Notes: generated by a model from the letters alone, not told the origin. A DNA stretch of 64,000 nt from SZUA-444 sp965226565 (GCA_965226565.1 CBDDDI010000001.1:1-64000), one strand, 5' to 3'; shown: positions 8,232 through 17,850, counted from the first letter of the stretch. Numbers and translations: made by a program.

Positions 8232-8870
8232 ATGACACTTCCAATTTTTAAACAAAAAAAAGCAAAAAAAATAATAATTATTTTTATATGCATCTTAATT
8301 TCGATAGTATTAGCAAGTAAGATGTGTAATTATTTAAGTAAAGATGAACGAATAAAAAAATCAATGATGGGATATTTAAATAAAAATTATAATGATACTT
8401 TTGTAATGTATGAATATACGCCATATATTTTTTTAGGAAATGGTCCATATGCAGTTATAATGTCAGAAAAATATAATGAAACTTTTGAAATATATGCTTA
8501 TAAAGAAAAAGGTGAGTATAGATTTCAAGAAGACTATTTTAAAATATATATGAAAAAAGATGCAGAAAGATATTTTTCTAAAAGTCTTAAAAAATATGGT
8601 GTTAATGCAAAATTTGATTTAAAATTTAGTGGAATAATACATCCTATAGGAAATAGAATTAATATAACATTTTTGGAACATGTAAAAAGTGGTAATTGTT
8701 TTGTAGATTTACATGTTGATACAAATAATTTTATATCTCAAGCAGAAATATATAATTTACTAGAATATTATGCAATTAATAAAATAGATGGTTTTTTCTC
8801 ATTTAATGTAATTGACAAACAGCATTATAATTATCAAATAGATGATAATTATAAGATTATTAAAAGGTAA
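8232..8870 (+). CDS. Uncharacterised membrane-anchored protein upstream of the RTX protein
   Basis: I do not recognise this 212-residue protein. A basic start (FKQKKAKK) leads into one hydrophobic helix (about residues 14-31), after which the rest, about 180 residues rich in Tyr, Lys and Asn, would face outward. No catalytic motif is visible. It has its own promoter and lies 14 bp upstream of the RTX-repeat gene, with AAAGGAGAT between them, so the two are very likely co-transcribed. A job linked to display, folding or export of the repeat protein is possible but rests on position alone. It ends before the start of the next gene without overlap. Confidence 0.75.
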   Translation: MTLPIFKQKKAKKIIIIFICILISIVLASKMCNYLSKDERIKKSMMGYLNKNYNDTFVMYEYTPYIFLGNGPYAVIMSEKYNETFEIYAYKEKGEYRFQEDYFKIYMKKDAERYFSKSLKKYGVNAKFDLKFSGIIHPIGNRINITFLEHVKSGNCFVDLHVDTNNFISQAEIYNLLEYYAINKIDGFFSFNVIDKQHYNYQIDDNYKIIKR

Positions 8871-8884
8871 AAGGAGATAAAAAT

Positions 8885-11167
8885 ATGGCAGTTTTAAATG
8901 AACAGGTAGAAATGTTAAATACATTAGTTTATGGTAATGAAAAAAATAAAATTATAGCAACTGATGATAATCCTAATATTATAGCTCCAACGGATGAAGA
9001 TACTGTACTTGTTGGAAATAATATTGATAATATTATTTCTGGTAATGCTGGTGATGACAACTTATATGCTAAAAAAGGAAATGATATTTTATATGGAAAT
9101 AGTGGTAATGACATACTAAAGGGTGGAGAAGGAAATGATAAATGCCAAGGCGGACATGGTAATGATACATATGTTTTTGGAAAAGGTTGTGGAGTAGACA
9201 CAGTATTAGATTATAATGGAGAAAATAAAATTAAGTTTTTAGATGAAATAACTCAAAATGATTTAGAATTAATTGAAATTAATGATTATGATGTAGAGTT
9301 AAAAATAAAAGGAACAGAAGATAAAATTATAATTAAAAATTTCAAACGAGGATCTATACATGCTAATTTTAATTTAGAATTTTCAAATGGTGAATCTATT
9401 CATATTAGTAAGTTTGGTAAAGACAAAAATAAAATTATAGCAACTGATGATAATCCTAATATTGTAGCTCCAACGGATGAAAATACTGTACTTGTTGGAA
9501 ATAATATTGATAATATTATTTCTGGTAATGCTGGTGATGACAAACTATACGCTAAAAAAGGAAATGATATTTTATATGGAAATAGTGGTAATGACATACT
9601 AAAGGGTGGAGAAGGAAATGATAAATGCGAAGGCGGACATGGTAATGATACATATGTTTTTGGAAAAGGTTGTGGAGTAGACACAATATTAGATTATAAT
9701 GGAAAAAATAAAATTAAGTTTTTAGATGAAATAACTCAAAATGATTTAGAATTAATTGAAATTAATGATTATGATGTAGAGTTAAAAATAAAAGGAACAC
9801 AAGATAAAATTATAATTAAAAATTTCAAACTTGGATCTATACATGCTAATTTTAATTTAGAATTTTCAAATGGTGAATCTATTCATATTAGTAAGTTTGG
9901 TAAAGATAAAAATAAAATTATAGCAACTGATAGTAATCCTAATATATCTGCTCCAACAAATCAAAATACTATACTTGTTGGAAATGATAGTAATAATATT
10001 ATTACTGGTAATGTAGGTAATGATAAATTATATGGTAAAAAAGGTAATGATACTTTAATTGGAAATAGTGGTAATGACATACTTAATGGTGGAGAAGGAA
10101 ACGATACTTGTCAAGGCGGAAATGGTAACGACACATATATTTTCAAAAAAGGTCATGGAGTAGATACAATATTAGATTATAATGGAGAAAATAAAATTAA
10201 ATTTGGTGAAAATATAACAAAAGGTGATTTGTTAACTGATTATGTAAATAATGATTTGGAAATTTTAGTTGGTGGAATCCAAGATAAAATTATAATTAAG
10301 AATTTCAAACTTTCATCTATGTACAAAAATTTTGATTTAGAATTTGCAAATGGTGAAGTTATAGATATTAAAGATTTTAGTGAAAAAACTGTAGTTAAAG
10401 CAACAGACTATGCTCCTAATATATATGGATTATATGGCAAAGACACTATACTTATTGGCAATGATAAAGTAAATAGTATATATGGAAATAGTGGAAATGA
10501 TAAACTATATGGTAAAAAAGGAAATGATACTTTAATTGGAAATAATGGTAATGATATTCTTAATGGAGGAGCAGGAGATGATACTTGCCAAGGTGGACAT
10601 GGCAACGACACATATGTTTTTGGAAAAGGTGATGGAGTAGACACAATATTAGATTATAATGGAGAAAATAAAATTAAATTTACTGGAAATATAACTTTAA
10701 ATAATATATCAGTAAAATATTTAGGTAAATTTGATACAGAAATTTCAATAATTGGACGTAAAGATAAAATTATAATTAAGAATTTTAAAACTGCACCTAT
10801 ATATAGAAATTTTGCTTTGGAATTTTCTGATGGAACATTTTTAGCTGCTGATGATAAAAGAAATCCATTTAATTCTTTAGGTTATATGAGTTTTAATTCT
10901 AAAGATATTAATAAAGATATAATTAATGAAAATGCTGATATGTTAGGAAATATTTATAATAGTGAAGGTTTAGAACCAAGTGATAGTAATATAGTTAATA
11001 ATAATGCTTGTAATGTATGTGCATTAGCAGATAAAAAGATGCAAGTTTTAACTGAAAGTATGTCAGGATTCTCAAATGATAGTAATATTTCATGGACTGA
11101 TTCTTTAGATAATACTCAAAACACAGAAAATTCTGTTCAACAAATTTGGATTGATAGTGTAAGTTAA
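8885..11167 (+). CDS. RTX-like hemolysin-type calcium-binding repeat protein
   Basis: A 760-residue protein made of four tandem units starting near residues 21, 182, 343 and 502 (spacing 161, 161 and 159). Each unit carries glycine/aspartate nonapeptides (GNDILYGNSGNDILKGG and similar; PF00353 type) that form Ca2+-binding beta-rolls. These are followed by a stretch like the haemolysin-type calcium-binding related domain (NKIKF...DLELIEIND...DKIIIKNF). Units 1 and 2 are almost identical in DNA. A tail of about 105 residues follows, with a CNVC motif and ending QQIWIDSVS. There is no signal peptide, as is usual for RTX proteins exported by type I secretion, but no type I exporter lies in the window. 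It follows the orphan membrane protein in a two-gene unit. Enzymatic activity is not evident. Confidence 0.9.
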   Translation: MAVLNEQVEMLNTLVYGNEKNKIIATDDNPNIIAPTDEDTVLVGNNIDNIISGNAGDDNLYAKKGNDILYGNSGNDILKGGEGNDKCQGGHGNDTYVFGKGCGVDTVLDYNGENKIKFLDEITQNDLELIEINDYDVELKIKGTEDKIIIKNFKRGSIHANFNLEFSNGESIHISKFGKDKNKIIATDDNPNIVAPTDENTVLVGNNIDNIISGNAGDDKLYAKKGNDILYGNSGNDILKGGEGNDKCEGGHGNDTYVFGKGCGVDTILDYNGKNKIKFLDEITQNDLELIEINDYDVELKIKGTQDKIIIKNFKLGSIHANFNLEFSNGESIHISKFGKDKNKIIATDSNPNISAPTNQNTILVGNDSNNIITGNVGNDKLYGKKGNDTLIGNSGNDILNGGEGNDTCQGGNGNDTYIFKKGHGVDTILDYNGENKIKFGENITKGDLLTDYVNNDLEILVGGIQDKIIIKNFKLSSMYKNFDLEFANGEVIDIKDFSEKTVVKATDYAPNIYGLYGKDTILIGNDKVNSIYGNSGNDKLYGKKGNDTLIGNNGNDILNGGAGDDTCQGGHGNDTYVFGKGDGVDTILDYNGENKIKFTGNITLNNISVKYLGKFDTEISIIGRKDKIIIKNFKTAPIYRNFALEFSDGTFLAADDKRNPFNSLGYMSFNSKDINKDIINENADMLGNIYNSEGLEPSDSNIVNNNACNVCALADKKMQVLTESMSGFSNDSNISWTDSLDNTQNTENSVQQIWIDSVS
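8935..10860 (+). repeat. Four tandem ~480-bp coding repeats
   Basis: The DNA unit beginning AAAATTATAGCAACTGAT recurs with exact 483-bp offsets at about 8946, 9429 and 9912. A diverged fourth copy begins about 477 bp later. Copies 1 and 2 differ at only scattered positions, pointing to recent duplication or gene conversion; copies 3 and 4 are older. Confidence 0.9.
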
Positions 11168-11184
11168 ATTATAATGTGAAATAT

Positions 11185-11217
11185 AAAAAAGGATTGATAG
11201 TATTATCAATCCTTTTT
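11185..11217. terminator. Bidirectional terminator between the RTX gene and the phosphoesterase gene
   Basis: AAGGATTGATA pairs with TATCAATCCTT, with an A run before it and a T run after it, so it can serve both converging genes. Confidence 0.85.
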
Positions 11218-11227
11218 ATTTATTTTA

Positions 11228-12715
11228 TTATTGAATTAATGAATTAACTTTATATTGTTCTTGAATTTGCTTGAAATCTGATAATTTAAATTGCACATTT
11301 AAATCTTCAATAGGTAAATCAGTTAATGCTTCTTTTGCAATTTGTGCAAAATATGATATAAGATCTCTTTTAGGAAACCAATTTGGAAGATTTATCAAAC
11401 GGTTTAACATGTCTTCATGTTTTTTTAAAGTTGGAGATTCATTTCCTTGGTAGTGAGCAATTGCAGCGTCTGTAACAAATTTATTTATGCTAACAGGATT
11501 CCAAGATGGAAAATTAATAGGTAAAGATGCAAGGAATTTAGCTTTATTAAATGGAATGTCTAAAGATTTAGAAGCAAGACTAGGAATTAACATTTCCATA
11601 CCATCTGAAAGAAATTTTTTTGCATAATCTGTAAAGTTATTTAAATTATTAATGTTTAGATTTTCTACATTTTTAATATTTTCTGAACTGATTTTCACAG
11701 TGTTTTTATCTAAAGTTATATATCGTATAGGCACAGGATAGGTGACTATAGAACCTGTTTCAATATCATATAAAGTGTTTCCTTTTTCTGTAGTCATTGC
11801 TGTGATATCTTGTGAATGAAAATGTCCAGTAAACATAAGATTTAAACCAGCATCAGCAAATTTTTCAGCAATATCTTTAAAATCTTTAATTAAGTATTCA
11901 CTAGCTAATACTGGCTGAATACTTGAATGCTCCACAATACCATGATGCATCATTCCTATTGGACGTTTGCCATCTTTTATTGCATCTTCAATTTGTTCTT
12001 CAATCCATTTTATAGTTTGAGAAGAAATTTCTCCATATGTTTCTTGTTTAGGATTTTCTTTGTTGTCATTATAAACACAAGCATCTATAGCAATAAGTTT
12101 GTGATTTTTTCCTAAATTAACTGAGTATGATAACGAATTTAAATCTTGATTTGTATTTTCGTTATATCCAAAATCAGAATAAATATCTTTAAATTCTTTA
12201 GATGTAACAGTTTCTACAGGTGTTGTTGTATCTTTATAAAATGATACAGCATGATTATTTGAAATATCATGATTGCCATTTATAACGTATGTTTCAATTC
12301 CTGTGTTGTTTTTAAATTGCTTTAAAAGTTTTGCTATTTTTCTATGATTTATTATTTCGCCATCTTTTGTTAAATCTCCAGGAATAAGAAGTATATCAAT
12401 AGGATTAATTTTATGCTTTTTTTCAATGTTTATTAATGCTTGTTTGCATATAAAAACACTTTCAGCAAGCATTTTACGATCTCCTAAAAGATATTCTTTC
12501 CATGCTTCTCCTGTATCTCCTAAAATCTCAGTGTCATATAAATGTGTATCAGAAATTATAGCGATACGTAATGGTGATTTTGATAATGTAAATTGATCTT
12601 CTTTTGAATAATTAATTTGATCAGGTTTAAAATTTGGATAATTATGATCTTTTTCACTAAGCAAAGCAGTTATGCTTTCTACAGAACTAAATAACTCACA
12701 ATCTGATTTTTTCAT
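11228..12715 (-). CDS. Calcineurin-like metallophosphoesterase
   Basis: The protein carries the complete set of metallophosphatase metal-binding motifs in order: SDTHLYD (near residue 55), GDLTKDGE, GNHDISN, MHHG and TGHFHSQD. These coordinate a two-metal centre that hydrolyses phosphoesters. The C-terminal third is helical and of unknown role. I place the start at 12715 because GGAGG lies 6 bp upstream; upstream in-frame ATGs lie before or on top of that site. No signal peptide is evident, so a cytoplasmic location is likely although related proteins can be exported. It stands alone, convergent with the RTX gene. The substrate cannot be told from sequence. Confidence 0.88.
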   Translation of the reverse strand: MKKSDCELFSSVESITALLSEKDHNYPNFKPDQINYSKEDQFTLSKSPLRIAIISDTHLYDTEILGDTGEAWKEYLLGDRKMLAESVFICKQALINIEKKHKINPIDILLIPGDLTKDGEIINHRKIAKLLKQFKNNTGIETYVINGNHDISNNHAVSFYKDTTTPVETVTSKEFKDIYSDFGYNENTNQDLNSLSYSVNLGKNHKLIAIDACVYNDNKENPKQETYGEISSQTIKWIEEQIEDAIKDGKRPIGMMHHGIVEHSSIQPVLASEYLIKDFKDIAEKFADAGLNLMFTGHFHSQDITAMTTEKGNTLYDIETGSIVTYPVPIRYITLDKNTVKISSENIKNVENLNINNLNNFTDYAKKFLSDGMEMLIPSLASKSLDIPFNKAKFLASLPINFPSWNPVSINKFVTDAAIAHYQGNESPTLKKHEDMLNRLINLPNWFPKRDLISYFAQIAKEALTDLPIEDLNVQFKLSDFKQIQEQYKVNSLIQ

Positions 12716-12865
12716 TTTCATCCTCCAAATTATCATATTTTATATGTTAATTATAAGGATGTTGTGTAAAGTGTTCTATCAATAAAGTGTTAATGATATG
12801 TAAAATTATGTAAATAATATAAAGATTTATAGTGATACACAGTTATATAAGAAATAAAATATAAA

Positions 12866-12900
12866 TAAAAAACACTTACCAAATTGGCAAGCGTTTATAT
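12866..12900 (-). terminator. Terminator of the MATE exporter gene
   Basis: Read on the minus strand, AAACGCTTGCCAA pairs with TTGGTAAGTGTTT (two G-T pairs) and is followed by a T run. Confidence 0.75.
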
Positions 12901-12915
12901 TTTATATAATTAAAA

Positions 12916-14265
12916 TTATAATTTAGCAATTTTTCGTTTGTATAATATTCTAAGAAATATTATAGCAAAAATTAGACATGTGAATTCTGCAATTGGATAA
13001 GCTGCCCAAACTGCACTAACACCAAACAATTGTCCTAAAATATAAGCAACAGGTACAATTACAACAAGTTGTCTTATTAAACTCATATAAAGGCTGAACA
13101 TACCATTTCCAAGCGCTTGAAAAGAACTAGAAAACACTATAGAAACTCCAGCAGGAATAAAAGAAATAGAAATAATTCTTAAAGCTGGAATACCTAATTT
13201 TAATATTTCATCTGTTGGATTAAAAAATCCTAAAAGTTTGTCTGGAAATATCCAAAATAGTGCTACACCTATAGTCATAATTGTTACAGATGCAATTGTT
13301 GAAGTTTTTATAGCTTGCATAATACGTTTTTTATATTTAGCACCATAATTATATCCTACAATAGGAATAAATCCACTTGTTAATCCAAAAACAGGCATAA
13401 AAATGAAAGATTGTAATTTGAAAAATGATCCTAGTACATTTATTGCAGCTTTACAAAGTGATCCTAATATTTGGTTTAGCCCAAATACTGTAATGCTTCC
13501 AATGCTTTGCATAATAATACTTGGAACTCCAACTTTATATATTTTTATTACTGAGTCTTTATCAGGTCGTATTAATTTTAAAGATATTTTTACTTCTTTG
13601 TTGTGTTTTTGATTTAAAAAGATACAAAGTGTCATTCCACACCATTGGCCAATTATTGTAGCAACTGCAGCTCCTGTGATCCCAAGTTTAGGAAAGAAGA
13701 ACCATCCAAAAATTAATATAGGATCAAGAATAATATTTATTAATGCACCTGTAATTTGTGCAATCATTTGATATGTTGTTTTTCCTGTGACTTGAAGAAT
13801 TTTTTCAAAAGTAATATGCAAAAATAGTCCTACAGAAAAAATAGTGCAAATTTGCATATAAATAGTTCCCATTTCAATTACTTCTGGAATATTAGTTGAT
13901 GCTTTTAAAAACAATCTACTTCCAAAAAGTCCTAAAACAGCAAAAGCCATACCACTCATAAATCCTAAAAAAACACCTGTGTTTGCAACTTTATTAGCAT
14001 TTTCAAATTGCTTTTCTCCAAGCCTTCTAGAAAGCAAAGCATTCATACCAATAGAAGTACCAACTGCTGTACCAATCATTAAATTTTGAATAGGAAAAAT
14101 TAAATTTATTGCAGTAAAAGCATTTTGTCCTAGCTGAGAAACAAATATGCTGTCTATTATATTATATAAAGCTTGTACTAACATACTGCACATTATAGGC
14201 AATCCCATACTAAATACAAGTTTTTTTACATCTTTAGTACCTAAAATATTTTCTTGTCGTTCCAT
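12916..14265 (-). CDS. MATE-family multidrug/metabolite exporter
   Basis: A 449-residue polytopic membrane protein with the two-fold repeat of about twelve helices expected for MATE transporters. The N-terminal half starts KKLVFSMGLPIMCSMLVQAL and continues with YNIIDSIFVSQLG. The second-half equivalents include PSIIMQSIGSITVFGLNQIL and GFIPIVGYNYGA. MATE proteins use a Na+ or H+ gradient to expel cationic drugs or metabolites from the cytoplasm. Length and motif order are normal for the family. The ATG has an AAGGATATGCA leader. It is monocistronic, transcribed away from the alcohol dehydrogenase gene. The substrate is unknown. Confidence 0.93.
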   Translation of the reverse strand: MERQENILGTKDVKKLVFSMGLPIMCSMLVQALYNIIDSIFVSQLGQNAFTAINLIFPIQNLMIGTAVGTSIGMNALLSRRLGEKQFENANKVANTGVFLGFMSGMAFAVLGLFGSRLFLKASTNIPEVIEMGTIYMQICTIFSVGLFLHITFEKILQVTGKTTYQMIAQITGALINIILDPILIFGWFFFPKLGITGAAVATIIGQWCGMTLCIFLNQKHNKEVKISLKLIRPDKDSVIKIYKVGVPSIIMQSIGSITVFGLNQILGSLCKAAINVLGSFFKLQSFIFMPVFGLTSGFIPIVGYNYGAKYKKRIMQAIKTSTIASVTIMTIGVALFWIFPDKLLGFFNPTDEILKLGIPALRIISISFIPAGVSIVFSSSFQALGNGMFSLYMSLIRQLVVIVPVAYILGQLFGVSAVWAAYPIAEFTCLIFAIIFLRILYKRKIAKL

Positions 14266-14436
14266 TGCATATCCTTCTTTAAATATCTATTTGTTGATTT
14301 TATGACACATTGGATAATTATATCATAAAAATAAAAACTCTGCTATACACTTATTATACAATTTATTTTAAATTAAATTATAACCATTTTACACAAAAAT
14401 GGATTATAAATATTTTTGCGCACAAAATATACAGTA

Positions 14437-14465
14437 TTGACGATTAGAGTAAGTAGGATTATAAT
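14437..14465 (+). promoter_or_regulatory. Promoter of the alcohol dehydrogenase gene
   Basis: TTGACG (14437-14442) and TATAAT (14460-14465) are spaced 17 bp apart, 30 bp before the start codon. Confidence 0.75.
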
Positions 14466-14494
14466 TAATATAATTTGATAAGTAGGAGGAAGTT

Positions 14495-15673
14495 ATGAAT
14501 AATTTTATTTATTACACACCTACTAAAGTAGTTTTTGATGATAACGCAGAAGCTTTAGTTGGTAAATGTTTATTAGAGCAAAAAGCAAGTAAAATTCTTG
14601 TACATTATGGTTCACAAAGTGCTGTTAAATCAGGTCTTTTAGATAGAGTATTAAATTCTATAAAAGAATCTGGAATTGAATTTGTTACTTTAGGTGGAGT
14701 AAAACCAAATCCAAGGCTTTCTAAAGTTTATGAAGGAATAGAGCTTTGTAAAAAAGAAAATGTGGATTTTATACTTGCAATTGGTGGAGGAAGTGTTATT
14801 GATTCTGCAAAAGCAATTGCGTTTGGACTTTATTATAATGGCGATGTATGGGATTTGTTTGAAGGAAAAGCGAGTCCAAAAGGATCATATCCAATAGGTT
14901 GTGTTTTAACAATTCCAGCAGCAGGAAGTGAAATGAGTGATTCTTGTGTTATTTCTAAAGAAGATGGAGGATTAAAACGTCATACAGGACATGAAAGTTG
15001 TATATGTAAATTTGCTCTTATGAATCCTAAACTTACGCTTACTTTGCCAGAAAAACAAACTATAAATGGTGTAGTTGATATATTAATGCATACAATGGAG
15101 CGTTATTTTAATAATGTGGATAATCTTGATATTACAGATAGAATTTCACAAGGACTTATGATGTCTGTTATAGATAGTGCAAAAAAACTTAAAAAAGATC
15201 CTAATGATTTTACAGCAAGACAAAATATTATGTGGGCAGGAAGCTTATCTCATAATTCGTTAACAGGTTGTGGTACTAACGGAGGAGATTGGGCTACACA
15301 TAATATTGAACATGAGTTAAGTGGTATGTTTGATGTTTCTCATGGAGCGGGTCTTTCTACTGTTTGGGCAAGTTGGGCTAGATATGTTATTGATATAATT
15401 CCACATAGATTAAGCAAATATGCTATAAACGTTATGGGTGTTGAAGAAAAAGGAACTGAAAAAGAAATAGCGTTAAAAGGAATTGAAAAAACAGAAGAAT
15501 TTTTTAGTTCTATAGGAACTCCAATATCTATAAAAGAATTAGTTGGAGAAGTGACAGATGAACAAATTGAAGAGATGGCGGAAAAAGCGACTCATTTTGG
15601 AAAGATATTAGTAGGAACTGTAAAGCCATTAAATAAACAAGATATAATTAATATATTAAATAATGCTAGATAG
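14495..15673 (+). CDS. Iron-containing alcohol dehydrogenase (butanol dehydrogenase / YqhD type)
   Basis: The 392-residue protein matches the group III, iron-dependent alcohol dehydrogenases of the BdhA/YqhD branch. It shows the N-terminal YYTPTKVVFD, the nucleotide-binding IGGGSVIDSAKAIA, the IPAAGSEMS loop and the metal-ligand region: Asp and His in VDILMHTMERY, then the histidines of NIEHELSG and VSHGAGLS. It would reduce aldehydes to alcohols with NADPH or NADH to dispose of electrons during fermentation, in the cytoplasm. The start has an AGGAGGAAGTT site. It is a single-gene unit between its own promoter and a bidirectional terminator. Butanal/butanol as the true substrate pair is a family guess. 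Confidence 0.92.
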   Translation: MNNFIYYTPTKVVFDDNAEALVGKCLLEQKASKILVHYGSQSAVKSGLLDRVLNSIKESGIEFVTLGGVKPNPRLSKVYEGIELCKKENVDFILAIGGGSVIDSAKAIAFGLYYNGDVWDLFEGKASPKGSYPIGCVLTIPAAGSEMSDSCVISKEDGGLKRHTGHESCICKFALMNPKLTLTLPEKQTINGVVDILMHTMERYFNNVDNLDITDRISQGLMMSVIDSAKKLKKDPNDFTARQNIMWAGSLSHNSLTGCGTNGGDWATHNIEHELSGMFDVSHGAGLSTVWASWARYVIDIIPHRLSKYAINVMGVEEKGTEKEIALKGIEKTEEFFSSIGTPISIKELVGEVTDEQIEEMAEKATHFGKILVGTVKPLNKQDIINILNNAR

Positions 15674-15687
15674 AAATTTTAGTTTAA

Positions 15688-15722
15688 ATTAAAAACGTTA
15701 GGATTAATTCCTAACGTTTTTT
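15688..15722. terminator. Bidirectional terminator
   Basis: AAAAACGTTAGGA pairs with TCCTAACGTTTTT, flanked by A and T runs; it serves the dehydrogenase gene and the convergent epimerase gene. Confidence 0.88.
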
Positions 15723-15723
15723 G

Positions 15724-16602
15724 TTATTTGTTTATTTCAGAAAATTTAAATTCAACAGTACCTGTTTTTTTGTTTTTAGGAGGTACTATTTGCAAATTAG
15801 CTTCTTTTACAAAAAATTCATTATGCAAATTATGACAATTTGTTGATGAAGTTTGAGGTTCAATACAAAACCAATCTCCGAAATTTGGAGTATAAACAAC
15901 ACATTTTTTAAATTCATCACTAACTAATATATCGAGGTTTATATTATGTGATGGATGAATAACAGTTGATTGCAATTTTTGATTTGTACAAAAAACATCA
16001 TCAAGATCAGTATCAGAAGGTTTTATAAAATTTGTTATATCATATTTTGTGTTTTTAATTGATAAACATTTGCCTGTTGGTAATTTGCTTTTGTTCATTT
16101 CCATAACTTCTGTAGCATTAACTTTATATTTAGTATCATCATAAGTTTTGAAAAAAGGATGTAAAGCTAAGCTATATGGTAAATTACAATCATCATTATT
16201 AATAACGCTGTAAGTATATTTAACGCTATTATCAATAATTTCAATTTTTACTATTAGTTTTGATACATAAGGAAAATTTTTAAAATAAGGTTTATCTTTA
16301 TTAAAATCTAATATACCTTCAATATAGTTATCTTTAATTGTAACATCAAATTTATTTGTTACTGCTAGTCCATGCATTATAGATGGAACAGTTTTATCTT
16401 CAAAAACAAATTCATTGTTTTTTATACGATTTGGAGTAGGATATAATATAGGAAGTGCGTAAGTTTCTCCATTTTTCTCACTATTTTCATCATAATGAAT
16501 TATATCAGTATTTTTATAAACTAATTTTTCTAAATTCATATTATGTGTGTTAATCCATATATGAATATTCTCATTAAAAATATGTTTGCAAGTTTTTTTC
16601 AT
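15724..16602 (-). CDS. Aldose 1-epimerase-family protein
   Basis: A beta-sandwich galactose-mutarotase-like protein. Recognisable elements are YALPILYPTPNRI, HGLAVTNKF, the conserved SLALHPFFK (catalytic-type histidine) and the C-terminal DWFCIEPQT with its glutamate. These enzymes interconvert alpha and beta anomers of free hexoses in the cytoplasm. The start is set at 16602 (MKKTCKH) because GAGG lies 9 bp before it; the upstream ATG overlaps that site. It has no clear terminator before the YibE/F gene upstream and could share its transcript. The sugar specificity is unknown; the branch resembles the generic family rather than GalM proper. Confidence 0.85.
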   Translation of the reverse strand: MKKTCKHIFNENIHIWINTHNMNLEKLVYKNTDIIHYDENSEKNGETYALPILYPTPNRIKNNEFVFEDKTVPSIMHGLAVTNKFDVTIKDNYIEGILDFNKDKPYFKNFPYVSKLIVKIEIIDNSVKYTYSVINNDDCNLPYSLALHPFFKTYDDTKYKVNATEVMEMNKSKLPTGKCLSIKNTKYDITNFIKPSDTDLDDVFCTNQKLQSTVIHPSHNINLDILVSDEFKKCVVYTPNFGDWFCIEPQTSSTNCHNLHNEFFVKEANLQIVPPKNKKTGTVEFKFSEINK

Positions 16603-16692
16603 AATTTTATACCTCATTTATATTTACATGTAATATTATTATATTTAATATATCATAAAAAAAACAAAAATAAAAGCAGAGATATGTAAAAA

Positions 16693-17850
16693 TTAAGTAT
16701 ATAACTTTTTAGTTTTGTTATGTTTTTTATTTGTCAGTAAAATTCCTGCACATAATGCTGTAAGAGGTGTTACACTAACAAGTCCAAAACTTCCTACTAT
16801 TGTATCTAAAAATTCGCTAGCAACATATTTGTAATTTAATATATTGTCAATAGGAGTTCCTTGTGCCATAAACACCATTAACAAAGATATATAACCACCA
16901 GAATAGGCAAGCAAAAGAGTAGTAGTCATTGTTCCCATAGCAGCTTTTCCAACGTTCATTCCGCTTTTTACTGCTTCAAAAGAAGTAATATCGCTTTTTT
17001 TATCTACAACTTCATTAACAGCAGATGTTATATCAACAGCTAAATCCATAACAGCTCCAGAAGAACCTATAAATATACTAGCAATAAAAAGTTGTTTTAA
17101 ATTAATATTTAAATAACCATTATGAAGCAGTGATTCTGAGTTTGGCATTATAGCTCCATCTAGCATAAATAAATCAGTGAAAATAATGCCGATAATCATT
17201 GTAACAAGTGTTCCAGTTAAAGATCCAATAGTAGCAGCTAACATTTTTTTATTAAAACTAAACACAAGAGAAATTATTATTATAGTTAATAATCCAGTAA
17301 TTAAAAAACCTATGTAAATTGGATTTAATCCGTTTAAATAAGATGGAATCAAAATTTTCCAAATAGAAAATATAGTTATACCAAAACTTAATATTGCACG
17401 AACTCCTGTTTTTCCTGCTACTAATATTAAAAAAATAACAAATATTACAACTAAAATAATTTGAGTATTGATTCTATAATGATCAATCATTGATACCATA
17501 TTAATTTTATCATTTTCATGACTTATTAATACAAATGCTTTGTCACCTTTTTTAAATATTTTATCACTTTCAAGTGAACCTGTTAGCATATTATATCCTG
17601 TTGCAGTTTCACCTTTAAATTTACCATCTAAAAATTTGATACTACACATTTGATCACCAGTAGAAACAACTCCAATAGTATTTATATTTGAATTATCTAC
17701 ACTTAATATTTTTGCTGTGCATCTTTCTCTATCTTTGTAAATAACAGCATTTTCATAACCTGTAGGCAAAAAATATAATATTATAAAAATAATTATGCTT
17801 ATTATAACACTAAGATTGTTTTTAATTATTTTTATTGATTTTTCTTTCAT
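16693..17850 (-). CDS. YibE/F-family multipass membrane protein (first copy)
   Basis: A 385-residue protein with one N-terminal helix, an exported beta domain of about 90 residues containing the GDxxxV-like stretch ISTGDQ, and then about seven to eight hydrophobic helices. Conserved family motifs are GSSGAVMDLAVDITSAVNEV and SGMNVGKAAMGTMTTTLLLAY. YibE/F proteins are uncharacterised; the domain has been speculated to take part in transport. A second, diverged copy lies on the other strand at 19753-20901, with the alkaline phosphatase between them. The start follows AAAGG at 7 bp. Confidence 0.85.
   Translation of the reverse strand: MKEKSIKIIKNNLSVIISIIIFIILYFLPTGYENAVIYKDRERCTAKILSVDNSNINTIGVVSTGDQMCSIKFLDGKFKGETATGYNMLTGSLESDKIFKKGDKAFVLISHENDKINMVSMIDHYRINTQIILVVIFVIFLILVAGKTGVRAILSFGITIFSIWKILIPSYLNGLNPIYIGFLITGLLTIIIISLVFSFNKKMLAATIGSLTGTLVTMIIGIIFTDLFMLDGAIMPNSESLLHNGYLNINLKQLFIASIFIGSSGAVMDLAVDITSAVNEVVDKKSDITSFEAVKSGMNVGKAAMGTMTTTLLLAYSGGYISLLMVFMAQGTPIDNILNYKYVASEFLDTIVGSFGLVSVTPLTALCAGILLTNKKHNKTKKLYT

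Noticed and set aside
8929..10644. Long Pro/Ser/Leu-rich frames on the minus strand opposite the RTX gene
   Set aside because: They mirror the glycine/aspartate repeats, recur with the same period, and have no ribosome binding site. They are antisense shadows.
8935..10860. CRISPR-like or transposon-like repeat array
   Set aside because: The ~480-bp repeats are in frame and encode calcium-binding units; there are no short repeats with unique spacers, transposase or terminal inverted repeats.
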